From the NCBI GenBank assembly GCA_964515055.1, contig CAZEUG010000031.1, positions 1 to 21,221 on the forward strand: a stretch of 21,221 bases of DNA. Direction: 5' to 3'. Made by a program: the position numbers and the translations under genes. The stretch comes from QAMX01 sp964515055. GTDB lineage: Bacteria > Bacillota > Clostridia > Oscillospirales > QAMX01. Positions within the stretch are counted from its first letter, which is position 1. Each line of letters starts with the position of its first letter. Below, piece after piece: positions 6,433 to 13,974 of this stretch. The notes under the pieces are model-generated. The model saw only the letters and a program-made list of their open reading frames with translations. It was not told where the DNA came from and did no database searches.

Positions 6433-8250
6433 ATGAAAAGGAAACCGTTCAGCGGTATCAGCGAAACCTTGTCCTTTATGTTCTCCTTTATCTGGAAGCA
6501 TCAAAAAACCTTTTTCCTCTGGAATACGGTTCAAAATCTGGTCGTTCCGGGGACAAACCTCGCAGAGGTCTGGTTGTCCAAGCTGGTGATGGACGAAATC
6601 TTTTCCGAAACCCGGACAGTTGAAAGGATTGCATTCTACGTTGGATTGATGCTGCTCTGCTACCTGGTGCGCAATTGCGTCCGTGAACTGACCTATACGC
6701 TTATCAGAAACAATCGCCATATTCTCTACAACAGCTTTCGTCGGATGATGGTCAGCACCGTCTGCGAAGCGGACTATGAGCTGCTGGAAACACCGGTCAC
6801 GCATGAACTGAAAGAGAATGCGGAGCAGGTGGCATACGGGGATGGCGCCGGCTTCTGTTCCATCGTGCAGGAGCTGTTTTCCCTGGGCGGCAACTTCATC
6901 ACCCTGGCCGGTATCACGGCGATTATTTTCACGTTGAACCCGCTGTTTGTGCTGCTGCTGCTGGCACTGATTTTTGTAAACTCCATGGTTCGCAACAAAT
7001 GCAACAAGCTGGAATATGCGCTGCGTAAAAATCGAATTCCGATCGAACGGAAATCGGACTACCTGTCGGATGTTTCCGAAGGCTTTGAATACGGGAAAGA
7101 GGTTCGCCTCTGGAATCTGAAGGATTTCATCGTTGAAAGACTGGAAAAACATGACAAAGTCTCAGAGGAATTCTACAGACAAAGCTACAGGGTAAGCAAC
7201 CGTGCCAGCTATCTCTCCTATTTCACATCGCTGATTCAGCAGGGTGCCTCCTATGCATACCTGGTCTTCCTGGTCTTTACGGAAGGCATGACCATCGGTT
7301 CGTTCACCATGTACATGAGCGCCCTCAACAAGTTCAACGGCGTCTTCAATTCGTTCTTCAGTGCCTACACCGAGATGGCAAACTCGAAGCTCTATTTCCA
7401 GGATCTGCAGAACTTCCTGAACCTGAAACGCCGCGCCGATGACTCGGGTTCGGAAAAACCACAGCTGAAACAGGACACCGTCATTTCCTTCTCGCACGTC
7501 TCCTTCCATTACCCCGGAACCGACCGCGACGTCCTCCACGATGTCACGCTCGATTTCAAGATCGGCGAAAAGGTCGCGCTCGTAGGCGCCAATGGCGCGG
7601 GCAAGTCCACCTTCATCAAGCTGCTCGTGCGTCTGTATGACCCGACGGAGGGCGAAATCCTGCTGAACGGCAAAAACATCAAAGAGTATGACTACAACGA
7701 ATATCTGAACCTGTTTGCGCCGGTATTCCAGGATTTCAAGCTGTTTGCATTCACACTGCGCGAAAATCTGGCGCTGACCGGCGAATATGACGATAAGCGC
7801 ATGGAAAAGATCGTCCGTCAGGTCGGACTGGATTCGCGCTTTGCGGAACAAGGTCTGGACACCATCCTGTACAAAGAGTACGATGAAAGCGGGACGGAGC
7901 TGTCCGGCGGCGAAGCACAGCGTCTTGCGATTGCCCGCGCGCTGTACCGCAATAGCCCCATGGTCGTTCTGGATGAGCCCACCGCTGCACTTGACCCGCT
8001 GGCGGAATATAATATCTACCAGATGTTTGGCGATCTGGTCGACGGCAAGACGGCCTTCTTCGTCACACATCGTCTGGGCTCGGTTCGTTTCTGCGATGAC
8101 ATTCTCGTCTTTGACAACGGACAGGTGATTGCACGCGGAACGCATAGCGAACTCATGAAGAAGAATGACATTTATGCGGAAATGTTCACCAAACAATCCG
8201 ATATGTACAAGCAACTCGAATCCAAGCAGCCGGAAGAAGCGGCGCTGTAA
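6433..8250 (+). CDS. ABC exporter half-transporter (fused membrane and ATPase domains)
   Basis: This 605-aa type IV ABC exporter has a membrane half of about six segments (residues roughly 25-335) and an ATPase half. The ATPase motifs are Walker A G385-T393 (GANGAGKST), Q-loop VFQDFKLF, signature LSGGE at 490-494, Walker B VVLDEP at 511-516, and H546 in VTHRL. There is no N-terminal C39 leader peptidase, so leader removal must be separate; the upstream S8 protease is the obvious candidate. A start 33 codons earlier is possible in frame but would overlap the S8 gene; the ATG at 6433 has GGAGGG at 6421-6426 and is preferred. It is the last gene of the RiPP operon and likely exports the mature peptide, probably as a homodimer. 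It could also confer self-immunity. Confidence 0.93.
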   Translation: MKRKPFSGISETLSFMFSFIWKHQKTFFLWNTVQNLVVPGTNLAEVWLSKLVMDEIFSETRTVERIAFYVGLMLLCYLVRNCVRELTYTLIRNNRHILYNSFRRMMVSTVCEADYELLETPVTHELKENAEQVAYGDGAGFCSIVQELFSLGGNFITLAGITAIIFTLNPLFVLLLLALIFVNSMVRNKCNKLEYALRKNRIPIERKSDYLSDVSEGFEYGKEVRLWNLKDFIVERLEKHDKVSEEFYRQSYRVSNRASYLSYFTSLIQQGASYAYLVFLVFTEGMTIGSFTMYMSALNKFNGVFNSFFSAYTEMANSKLYFQDLQNFLNLKRRADDSGSEKPQLKQDTVISFSHVSFHYPGTDRDVLHDVTLDFKIGEKVALVGANGAGKSTFIKLLVRLYDPTEGEILLNGKNIKEYDYNEYLNLFAPVFQDFKLFAFTLRENLALTGEYDDKRMEKIVRQVGLDSRFAEQGLDTILYKEYDESGTELSGGEAQRLAIARALYRNSPMVVLDEPTAALDPLAEYNIYQMFGDLVDGKTAFFVTHRLGSVRFCDDILVFDNGQVIARGTHSELMKKNDIYAEMFTKQSDMYKQLESKQPEEAAL

Positions 8251-8263
8251 CGAATAAACTGAA

Positions 8264-8294
8264 AATGCCCCGGAGATCCAGTCTCCGGGGCATT
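8264..8294. terminator. Bidirectional terminator between RiPP operon and permease gene
   Basis: A perfect 12-13 bp stem (ATGCCCCGGAGA with TCTCCGGGGCAT) closes a 5-nt loop. The minus-strand side is followed by TTTCAGTTTATT, a good tail for the convergent permease gene; the plus-strand tail is weaker. Confidence 0.88.
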
Positions 8295-8303
8295 GCTGTA
8301 TGA

Positions 8304-9446
8304 TCATCGAACGAGCATCATGATCGCTGTCAAAACGGCGAGAAAGCCAAAGTTGAACGCGGAAAACAGGACAAGGTATCGCTGCGTCTGCCCCGGATTG
8401 TGCGCCGTATATTCGCGAAACGTGATCAGGCTGGCCAGCGATGCAATCAGTGTTCCTGTTCCGCCAATGTTCACACCGATCAGCAGCTCACGGTAATTGC
8501 CTGTGAATTGTGACAGCAGAATCGCCGAGGGTACATTGCTGATGCACTGGCAGGAGAGCACGCTGAAAAGCAGGGTATCCTTTTCCAGAAGCGATGCAAA
8601 CAGCGACTGAACGGCGGGGATCCGCGCCATATTGCCGGAAAAGATGAAAAATGCGGCAAAGGTCAGGAGCAGGGGATAGTCAACATCCTTCAATGCCTTT
8701 GGATCCGCAAAAAGCAACACCAGCGGAATCACAATCAGCCCAATCCAGTAGGGGATGAAGCGGAAGACGATCACAATCGACAGGACAAACAGACAGAGAT
8801 ACAGCCCTGTTCGCCGGGCGGGGAGCGCGGAACGCTTGGCTGGAATCTGCATGGCCTCCGGCTTGACAAAAATCCGGCAGCAGAGCGTGATCAGTGCGAT
8901 GGAAATTACAAACGGCAACAGCATAATCATCGTGAATTCGCCGGTCGGAATTGCGAACTTACCGTACAGATAGAGGTTCTGCGGGTTGCCAAACGGTGTC
9001 AGCATCCCGCCAAGGTTGGCGGCAATGTTCTGCATGATAAATGTAAACGCCATGTATTTCTCCATCCCCGAACAGGACAGCACGAAATAGCCGAGTGGCA
9101 GGAACGTCAACAGCGCCATATCGTTGGCAATCAGCATGGAACCGATAAACGTGATGTAGACGAGCGCCAGAATGCAGAACCGGGCGTTTTGAAATCGCCG
9201 GACGATCTGCTCCGCGAGCACATAGAAGAACCGGATGTTTTTCAAAGCGCAGACAACGGCCAAAACACAGAACAGACAGGTCAGCGTTTTCCAGTCAAAA
9301 TACGTCAGATAGGTGCGGTCAGGCGGCACGATGCAGGATGTGAGCGCGGCGGCCAGAATCGCAATGCAGAGAACCACGTTTTTTCGAACCCAGTGCAGAA
9401 GGCGCGTCGGGAACGTGGAAACCGGGTGCAGGGGCGGGTGCGTCAT
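8304..9446 (-). CDS. SLC13/ArsB-like anion permease
   Basis: This 380-aa, highly hydrophobic integral membrane protein has about ten predicted segments. The helical-hairpin signature AANLGGMLTPFGNPQNLYLY and the later NVPSAILLSQF, then GGTGTLIASLAS, are the two pseudo-symmetric motifs of the ion transporter superfamily (SLC13, CitMHS, ArsB, NhaD). These transport dicarboxylate, sulfate, arsenite or similar anions; the substrate here is not determinable. I chose the ATG at 9446 because an AAAGGAAG ribosome site lies seven bases upstream. An in-frame start at 9506 would add twenty polar residues and lacks such a site. It lies downstream of the tRNA terminator and converges on the RiPP exporter. 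Confidence 0.85.
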   Translation of the reverse strand: MTHPPLHPVSTFPTRLLHWVRKNVVLCIAILAAALTSCIVPPDRTYLTYFDWKTLTCLFCVLAVVCALKNIRFFYVLAEQIVRRFQNARFCILALVYITFIGSMLIANDMALLTFLPLGYFVLSCSGMEKYMAFTFIMQNIAANLGGMLTPFGNPQNLYLYGKFAIPTGEFTMIMLLPFVISIALITLCCRIFVKPEAMQIPAKRSALPARRTGLYLCLFVLSIVIVFRFIPYWIGLIVIPLVLLFADPKALKDVDYPLLLTFAAFFIFSGNMARIPAVQSLFASLLEKDTLLFSVLSCQCISNVPSAILLSQFTGNYRELLIGVNIGGTGTLIASLASLITFREYTAHNPGQTQRYLVLFSAFNFGFLAVLTAIMMLVR

Positions 9447-9510
9447 AAAAAGACTTCCTTTGTATTCGAGTATTCGAAAATCGCCGAACGAAAAATGGAA
9501 CGGCACTTGA

Positions 9511-9549
9511 CCATGAAAAAAGCACTTGCAATTGCAAGTGCTTTTTTCA

Positions 9550-9552
<3 letters not shown>
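9511..9552 (-). terminator. Perfect 42-bp palindromic terminator of the tRNA operon
   Basis: Both 21-bp arms are exact reverse complements with no spacer, centred between 9531 and 9532 (arm CCATGAAAAAAGCACTTGCAA). As minus-strand RNA it folds into GCACTTGC/GCAAGTGC with an AATT loop, an A-tract before and a U-tract after. It is symmetric, so it can also stop plus-strand transcription. Its outer edge includes the encoded CCA of tRNA-Thr. Confidence 0.9.
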
Positions 9553-9625
<73 letters not shown>

Positions 9626-9653
9626 AATTACCCCGCGCTTCTGCACGGAGCGA

Positions 9654-9731
9654 TGGCGACCCGGAAGGGGCTCGAACCCTCGACCTCTAGCGTGACAGGC
9701 TAGCGTTCTAAACCAACTGAACTACCGGGCC
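9654..9731 (-). tRNA. tRNA-Asp (anticodon GTC)
   Basis: Acceptor GGCCCGG pairs with CCGGGTC (one G-U), D-stem GTTC/GAAC, anticodon stem CTAGC/GCTAG with loop CTGTCAC, normal T-loop TTCGAGC, discriminator G as usual for Asp, and encoded CCA. It is the first tRNA of the minus-strand operon. Confidence 0.96.
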
Positions 9732-9777
9732 ATACCGGAGATTGGAACCGTGTGATGCGTGTTCATCACAGGTATAT

Positions 9778-9806
9778 ATTCTACTACAAACTTCTCCGTT
9801 TGTCAA
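9778..9806 (-). promoter_or_regulatory. Promoter of the tRNA-Asp/tRNA-Thr operon
   Basis: On the minus strand TTGACA (9806-9801) and TAGAAT (9783-9778) are separated by exactly 17 bases. The predicted start lies about 40 nt before tRNA-Asp. The sequence from here to the terminator at 9961 (about 150 bases) holds no feature I can support. Confidence 0.85.
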
Positions 9807-9960
9807 GCCCCTTTTCAAAAAAAGACGAAAGAATTTCCTCGACAAACTGATTTCTTTCAGACATCCTATCAATCAATGGAGAAAAAAGGGGATGATAAAC
9901 GGTGCAGGGCAAATATGTCGAACAAATTCGCTGTTCATGCGACCTGAACCCGGATAAAAG

Positions 9961-10009
9961 AATTCCCGACCCGGTCGGCCAAAAACGCCAACCCGGATCG
10001 GGAATTTTT
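9961..10009. terminator. Bidirectional terminator after the lipoprotein gene
   Basis: AATTCCCGA pairs with TCGGGAATT, with four further CCGG pairs after one mismatch. T-tracts follow on both strands (ATTTTT on plus, AATTCTTTT on minus). It starts nine bases beyond the lipoprotein stop codon. Confidence 0.82.
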
Positions 10010-10017
10010 CATCTCAG

Positions 10018-11415
10018 TCAACGGGGATACCGGACATTCTCACATTGATCGATGGAAATGCGGTTCCAAACGGTGGTCAGCTGCCCCTCCGGCAACTCCG
10101 GTACACAGATTCTGCAGCCTTCAAAAATCACCTGTTGCAGATTCCAACGATTCATGGAAGATTCCGCAAACTGCCGCACCAGCAAATCACTGCTTTGCGA
10201 GAGCTCCCGAACACCGCTTTCACCCAAGCTGAGGACGAGACCACTCCAATCGTCCTGAACCCGCTCCTGCAGGATATAAGGAGACGTCAGGTCGCAATTC
10301 CGGACGGTGAGCCGGTCACAGGAAAGAACGTCCCGGAAGAGCAGATTGCTGAACACCGCAGAAACACTCAGCCCATAGCCAAAGCAGTTTTCAATCACAA
10401 CATTCGAAATCGAAACGCTGCCATCGGCCGCATCCAGGTCGCCGCACAAAAGCCCGGCAGACTGATAGGGCAGGGTATCCAGATCCGTGCCCACAGCCAG
10501 GCAAACACCGGCATTCCGAATCTGCACATTGGAGATGGTCAACCGACTTCCGGGCTGCAGTGCGTAGATGCCATCGGAAATCAACAGCCCGCTGCCGGCA
10601 CGCAGGGAACCGACAAATTGCGGCATCTCGTCGCGCAGCAGATTGCCGCCCAGACTGTCGCAATAAGCCAGAACCGCTTCACGATCGTCGGAGGTTGTCA
10701 ATTCGCCGTCAATCACCAGATTGCAGAGGGTATACGAACGAAACGCGTCCGGCTCCCCAGTCGGCAATGCATATCCCCGGCGCTGCACGGAACAGCGGGC
10801 GATGATGTTTTCGATGGTGATGTCTCCGTCCGGCAAACGCAAGGCGATGGGGGACAGGCAGTCCTCAAAAACGAGATTGGCGCAGCGGTAGCTGTCGGCC
10901 GCAGCCGACCGGGACGCTTCATCCACGGTGATTTCCAACCTGATATCCGCGGGAATGTGGTAAAATCCGGGCGTATGACCGTCCGGCGACTCGTCCGCAG
11001 ATGGGGTGGTCATGGCCATCAGATTCACACCACCCGCATACGCAAGCGGGACGAAAACGCCGTCCGAAAAATCGAGCGGTGCCGCAACGACAACCGTCAC
11101 ATCTTCTGCGAAAACGGAACGGTCCGCATTGTATGCTTCGGCGAAGCTGTTCCACTCCGCTGCGGAGTGAATTTCAACATACGCCTTTCGCTGAACTGCA
11201 TCAGCCGGCGCAGACGAAGTCGACGCGGACGACACGGCTTCATTGGAGGACGTTGAAACAACGAAAGCAGATGTGCCGGGCGTTGATGTCGAGGCGGTCG
11301 GTGTGTCGTTCAGCTGCCGGGAACACGCGGCGACCGACACCATCAGACCCCCACACAAAGCCGCACAGACCATTCTGGCCATTCTGCGGGATGAAACAAC
11401 CGAAAAGAAACTCAT
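10018..11415 (-). CDS. Putative lipoprotein with parallel beta-helix-like repeats
   Basis: This is a 465-aa secreted protein anchored to the outer face of the membrane. A twin-Arg-containing, hydrophobic signal ends in the lipobox VAAC (C31), followed by a Ser/Thr/Ala-rich linker to about residue 75. The body then shows recurring short strands ending in Asn-Cys or similar turns (for example LTISNVQIRNAG, VSISNVVIENCFG, LTVRNCDL), the pattern of pectate-lyase-like right-handed beta-helices. I see no recognisable catalytic motif and no specific family. The ribosome site GGAGAG lies nine bases before the ATG and overlaps the stop of the upstream gene, so the two were probably one operon. Its GC content is clearly higher than that of the upstream fragment. 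Confidence 0.75.
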   Translation of the reverse strand: MSFFSVVSSRRMARMVCAALCGGLMVSVAACSRQLNDTPTASTSTPGTSAFVVSTSSNEAVSSASTSSAPADAVQRKAYVEIHSAAEWNSFAEAYNADRSVFAEDVTVVVAAPLDFSDGVFVPLAYAGGVNLMAMTTPSADESPDGHTPGFYHIPADIRLEITVDEASRSAAADSYRCANLVFEDCLSPIALRLPDGDITIENIIARCSVQRRGYALPTGEPDAFRSYTLCNLVIDGELTTSDDREAVLAYCDSLGGNLLRDEMPQFVGSLRAGSGLLISDGIYALQPGSRLTISNVQIRNAGVCLAVGTDLDTLPYQSAGLLCGDLDAADGSVSISNVVIENCFGYGLSVSAVFSNLLFRDVLSCDRLTVRNCDLTSPYILQERVQDDWSGLVLSLGESGVRELSQSSDLLVRQFAESSMNRWNLQQVIFEGCRICVPELPEGQLTTVWNRISIDQCENVRYPR

Positions 11416-11427
11416 AATATTACACTC

Positions 11428-11457
11428 TCCTACATGGATGTAACAATCATGGTAGGA
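11428..11457 (-). promoter_or_regulatory. Hairpin sequestering the lipoprotein ribosome site
   Basis: As minus-strand RNA, TCCTACCATG (11457-11448) pairs with CATGTAGGA (11436-11428) over nine pairs with one bulged C and an 11-nt loop. The 3' arm contains the upstream stop codon and the AGGA of the lipoprotein ribosome site. Ribosomes finishing the upstream frame would open it, a classic translational-coupling layout. Confidence 0.5.
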
Positions 11458-12108
11458 ATAGATCGTGGAGAACCGCCCTCGTTGACCATATGTTCCAAAA
11501 AGTAGTCATAATCCGATTTGCTGATTGATTCATTTAACTTCAACGAAAAACCAGAGACTGCCCAACGAACATTTTTCAAATCGAAAGCGGTTGTTCCGTT
11601 GTAGCGATAATCTGTCAAGGCGCCTGTTACTGAATCAGAAAAGATAAACTGAGGAATAGAAGAACTTGTTTGATTCAAACATATTAAAGTCTCTTTGGGA
11701 AATGAATCAGAATTCCGATCGCCTGTTGACCAGACTTTTTCAGCATTTGAAACGCCGGGATTTGAATGATACATGGAAATCATCAAAGAAGAACCATTGT
11801 AACCTTCGTAAAAGGTTCCGTTTATGCCATATAATCTATTATTTGCTTGCGTGGAGCTGGTGTATGCATAGACATTTTTCCAACCGGTATAGACAATACG
11901 AATATCACGATGATTCGTTTTCATCCATTTCAGATATACCGTTTTGGATGAAGAGCCCGAAGTGAATGTGTACGCGCGGTGAGAAAACGATGCCATAAGA
12001 GAACCTGCTTTTAAATTATGAAACCAAAACCTCAAAAATGATTCTTTTGCAAAACGAGTCAATGTAACAGATCAACGAGTTGCAAATAGGCACTTTTTAC
12101 AGAACCAT
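11430..12108 (-). pseudogene. Broken phosphodiester-glycosidase-like (NAGPA-type) gene
   Basis: The open frame (12062 TTG or 11993 ATG down to 11430) encodes up to 210 residues with RIVYTGWKNVYAY and YGINGTFYEG, resembling the GINGGF motif of NAGPA-domain proteins, and later VRWAVSGFSLKL. It ends at RSIPTMIVTSM, about where that family continues with its R-T-A-x-G segment, so the C-terminus seems lost. The 5' end is also odd: a consensus promoter (12138-12166) and an ideal AGGAGGTG site lead to an ATG at 12108 that reads MVL and stops. The main frame is one base out of phase and itself interrupted before 12062. No signal peptide remains. The stretch is markedly AT-rich compared with both neighbours. 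An alternative is a functional 187-aa protein from ATG 11993 with a weak AGCAGG site. Confidence 0.5.
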
Positions 12109-12137
12109 GAAATCAACACCTCCTAACATCTACCTTT

Positions 12138-12166
12138 AGTGTACGATATCATGATTGAATAGTCAA
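12138..12166 (-). promoter_or_regulatory. Promoter of the NAGPA-like/lipoprotein operon
   Basis: On the minus strand TTGACT (12166-12161), 17 bases, TACACT (12143-12138). It is followed by the SD sequence AGGAGGTG (12124-12117), eight bases before an ATG at 12108. Confidence 0.75.
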
Positions 12167-12426
12167 TACATATAACTGCCAAAAATAGAATGGAACTTAT
12201 CAATAACAAAGAAAAAAAGTGACAAATGAATAATTACATATCTTATAGTAGCTAACTCACAGAAAACGCATACTTTTGAAGTCAACAGGGCAAACCGTTG
12301 TCTAATTTATTCTGCATTTGTTTCCTGTCCCCATGCTCAAATCGGCCGGTCAAACGGCAACCTGCCTGCATACACTGTAGCAGGCGGCGGACGCCGAAAT
12401 TCGCCGCTGTGAAAAGAGGGATTCAA
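12167..12426 (+). other. AT-rich intergenic region and leader of the DUF3343 gene
   Basis: There is no gene in this stretch. The first 90 bases are very AT-rich. A weak plus-strand promoter candidate is GTGACA (12219-12224) with TTATAG or TATAGT 18-19 bases later. Nearer the gene, two adjacent stems can form: GCCTGC/GCAGGC (12364-12369 with 12380-12385) and GCGGCG/CGCCGC (12384-12389 with 12402-12407). They overlap by two bases, so they compete at the junction. Confidence 0.35.
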
Positions 12427-12696
12427 ATGGGAACAAACGGAGCTGCCGGATGCTATGTCCTGACCCGGTCTGTGACCTATGCACAGGCGCTTCTCCGCGT
12501 ACTGCGATCACGGGGAATGCAGGCGCGGATGGTTCGAAGTCCCGGAAGCATCACGGAAAACGGCTGCGCACACGCGGTTCTTGTCAAACGGACAACACCG
12601 AACGCCATTCTGCGGGCGATGTCAGAGGCCGGTATGCCGCGATTCCGGTTGTATACGACAGAGAACGGAACAGACTTCCATGAATTTTTCGGCTAA
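12427..12696 (+). CDS. DUF3343 family protein (putative Se/S carrier-like)
   Basis: An 89-aa soluble protein fits the DUF3343 pattern. An opening beta strand (GCYVLTRSVTYAQALLRVLR) is followed by MVRSPGSITENGCAHAVLV, which matches the family's P-x-x-I-x-x-x-CG-A core, with C48 as the conserved Cys, and then an alpha-beta end. DUF3343 genes in clostridia commonly sit beside class-V cysteine desulfurases, as here, and have been proposed to accept or carry sulfur or selenium; this role is not proven. The start is chosen by AGAGGG ahead of the ATG at 12427. An in-frame extension to 12298 has no support. The family's usual Gly after the Cys is Ala here. Confidence 0.75.
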   Translation: MGTNGAAGCYVLTRSVTYAQALLRVLRSRGMQARMVRSPGSITENGCAHAVLVKRTTPNAILRAMSEAGMPRFRLYTTENGTDFHEFFG

Positions 12697-12721
12697 GACA
12701 GAAAAGGCAGGCGAACAACGG

Positions 12722-13852
12722 ATGATTTATCTGGATCATGCGGCGACCTCCTTTCAAAGACCGCCTGCTGTTGCCCGTGCCGTCAAAGCCTCCCTGCAAC
12801 ACCATGCAGGCTATGGACGCAGCGGCCATGACGCCGCTGTACGGGCGGCCGAAGCGGTCTATGACTGCCGCGTCGCTGCCGCAGAGCTGTTCGGCCTCTC
12901 CGCGCCGGAACGCGTGATTTTCTGCTGCAACGCAACCCACGCGCTGAATACGGCGATTCTCGGTATGCCAATGCGGGCAAAGCGCGCGGTGATCTCCGGA
13001 TATGAGCACAATGCCGTCTATCGCCCTCTGATGGAGCGCGCTGCGCGGGACGGAACGGAAACCGTTATTGCAGCCAGCCCGCTCTTTGATGCAGATGGCG
13101 CGGTTCACGCGTTCGACAAGCTGCTGGATGAACGCTGCGGACTCTGCGTCTGCACCATGCTCTCCAATGTGTTTGGCAACCGGCTCCCGGTGGAGCTCAT
13201 CGGCAGAATGTGCCAGGAACGGCAGATTCCGTTCATTGTCGATGCATCACAGGCCGCCGGAACACTGGATGTCGATGCCCGACAGCTGTCAGCCGATGTC
13301 ATCTGTATGCCGGGGCATAAGGGGCTGCTCGGCCCCGCCGGAACGGGTATGATGCTCCTCTGCGGAGAACGGATGCCGGAGCCACTTCTGTTTGGCGGTA
13401 CCGGCGGGGATTCGGCCAGTTCGCATCAACCGCCAACGCCCCCCGAACGCTTTGAGAGCGGCACGCTGAACGTTCCGGGGATCTGTGGTCTGCGCGAAGG
13501 CATTCGGTATATCGCAGAGCACCGGGAAGCTATTCACGCCAGAGAAATCGTCCTGAATGCGTGGCTGCGGCAGCGGATGGCGGCCATTCCGGGCGTTTGT
13601 GTGTATGGCGGCACGGAGACGGTGAGCAGCGGGCTCTTTTCCTGGAATGTGGACGGATGGGACTGCGAACGCATGGCTGCGGCACTGGCGGAAAACGGGA
13701 TCGCCGTGCGCGCCGGTCTTCACTGCGCACCGCTTGCGCATCGGAGCGCCGGGACAGAGGGAACCGTGCGGGTCAGCTTTGGCTGGAACAGCACCCAAGG
13801 AGAGACGGAACGCTTTGCGAAAACGCTGGAAACGATTCTTTTTCAAAAATAG
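12722..13852 (+). CDS. Cysteine desulfurase family protein (class V aminotransferase fold)
   Basis: This 376-aa PLP enzyme should release sulfur (or selenium from selenocysteine) from its amino-acid substrate as an enzyme-bound persulfide. It begins with the family-typical IYLDHAATS. H36/D37 and N70/T72 lie in the cofactor region, and D174 and Q177 are in VDASQAAG. The PLP lysine is K200 in MPGHKGLLGP, and the catalytic Cys is C335 in RAGLHCAPLAH. I prefer the ATG at 12722 because homologues start at MIYLD. An upstream ATG at 12680 would overlap the DUF3343 gene and lacks a good ribosome site. The partner is probably the DUF3343 protein 25 bases upstream. No IscU/SufU or SelD is visible nearby. 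Confidence 0.9.
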   Translation: MIYLDHAATSFQRPPAVARAVKASLQHHAGYGRSGHDAAVRAAEAVYDCRVAAAELFGLSAPERVIFCCNATHALNTAILGMPMRAKRAVISGYEHNAVYRPLMERAARDGTETVIAASPLFDADGAVHAFDKLLDERCGLCVCTMLSNVFGNRLPVELIGRMCQERQIPFIVDASQAAGTLDVDARQLSADVICMPGHKGLLGPAGTGMMLLCGERMPEPLLFGGTGGDSASSHQPPTPPERFESGTLNVPGICGLREGIRYIAEHREAIHAREIVLNAWLRQRMAAIPGVCVYGGTETVSSGLFSWNVDGWDCERMAAALAENGIAVRAGLHCAPLAHRSAGTEGTVRVSFGWNSTQGETERFAKTLETILFQK

Positions 13853-13856
13853 AACT

Positions 13857-13884
13857 TTGATTTTGAAGCAGAATATGATATAAT
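13857..13884 (+). promoter_or_regulatory. Promoter of the dnaD-led housekeeping operon
   Basis: TTGATT (13857-13862), a 16-base spacer and a perfect TATAAT (13879-13884) start five bases after the cysteine desulfurase stop. The predicted start is at about 13890-13892, exactly at the 5' base of the hairpin at 13891. Confidence 0.75.
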
Positions 13885-13890
13885 AGAAAA

Positions 13891-13930
13891 AGGAAAGAAT
13901 GCCGCCGCATCGGGTGGCGGCATTCTTCCT
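13891..13930 (+). other. Strong stem-loop at the 5' end of the dnaD transcript
   Basis: AGGAA(A)GAATGCCGCC pairs with GGCGGCATTCTTCCT: 15 pairs with one bulged A and a 9-nt loop. No T-tract follows. It may terminate the cysteine desulfurase transcript weakly and also sit at the extreme 5' end of the downstream mRNA. Confidence 0.6.
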
Positions 13931-13974
13931 GAAAGATCGATGAAACGGCATCATAAAAGGCAGGAACAGACGGA

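Noticed and set aside
7162..8307. 381-codon minus-strand open frame opposite the ABC exporter
   Set aside because: The plus strand carries all ABC ATPase motifs here; the minus frame runs through the bidirectional terminator and is a codon-bias shadow.
9877..9957. Short plus-strand frames downstream of the tRNA promoter
   Set aside because: Spacing to purine-rich sites is wrong, the frames are very short, and there is no promoter.
10045..11256. 403-codon plus-strand open frame
   Set aside because: It lies wholly antisense to the lipoprotein gene, which has a lipobox, ribosome site and terminator. The plus frame has no ribosome site, no recognisable motif and shadow-like composition.
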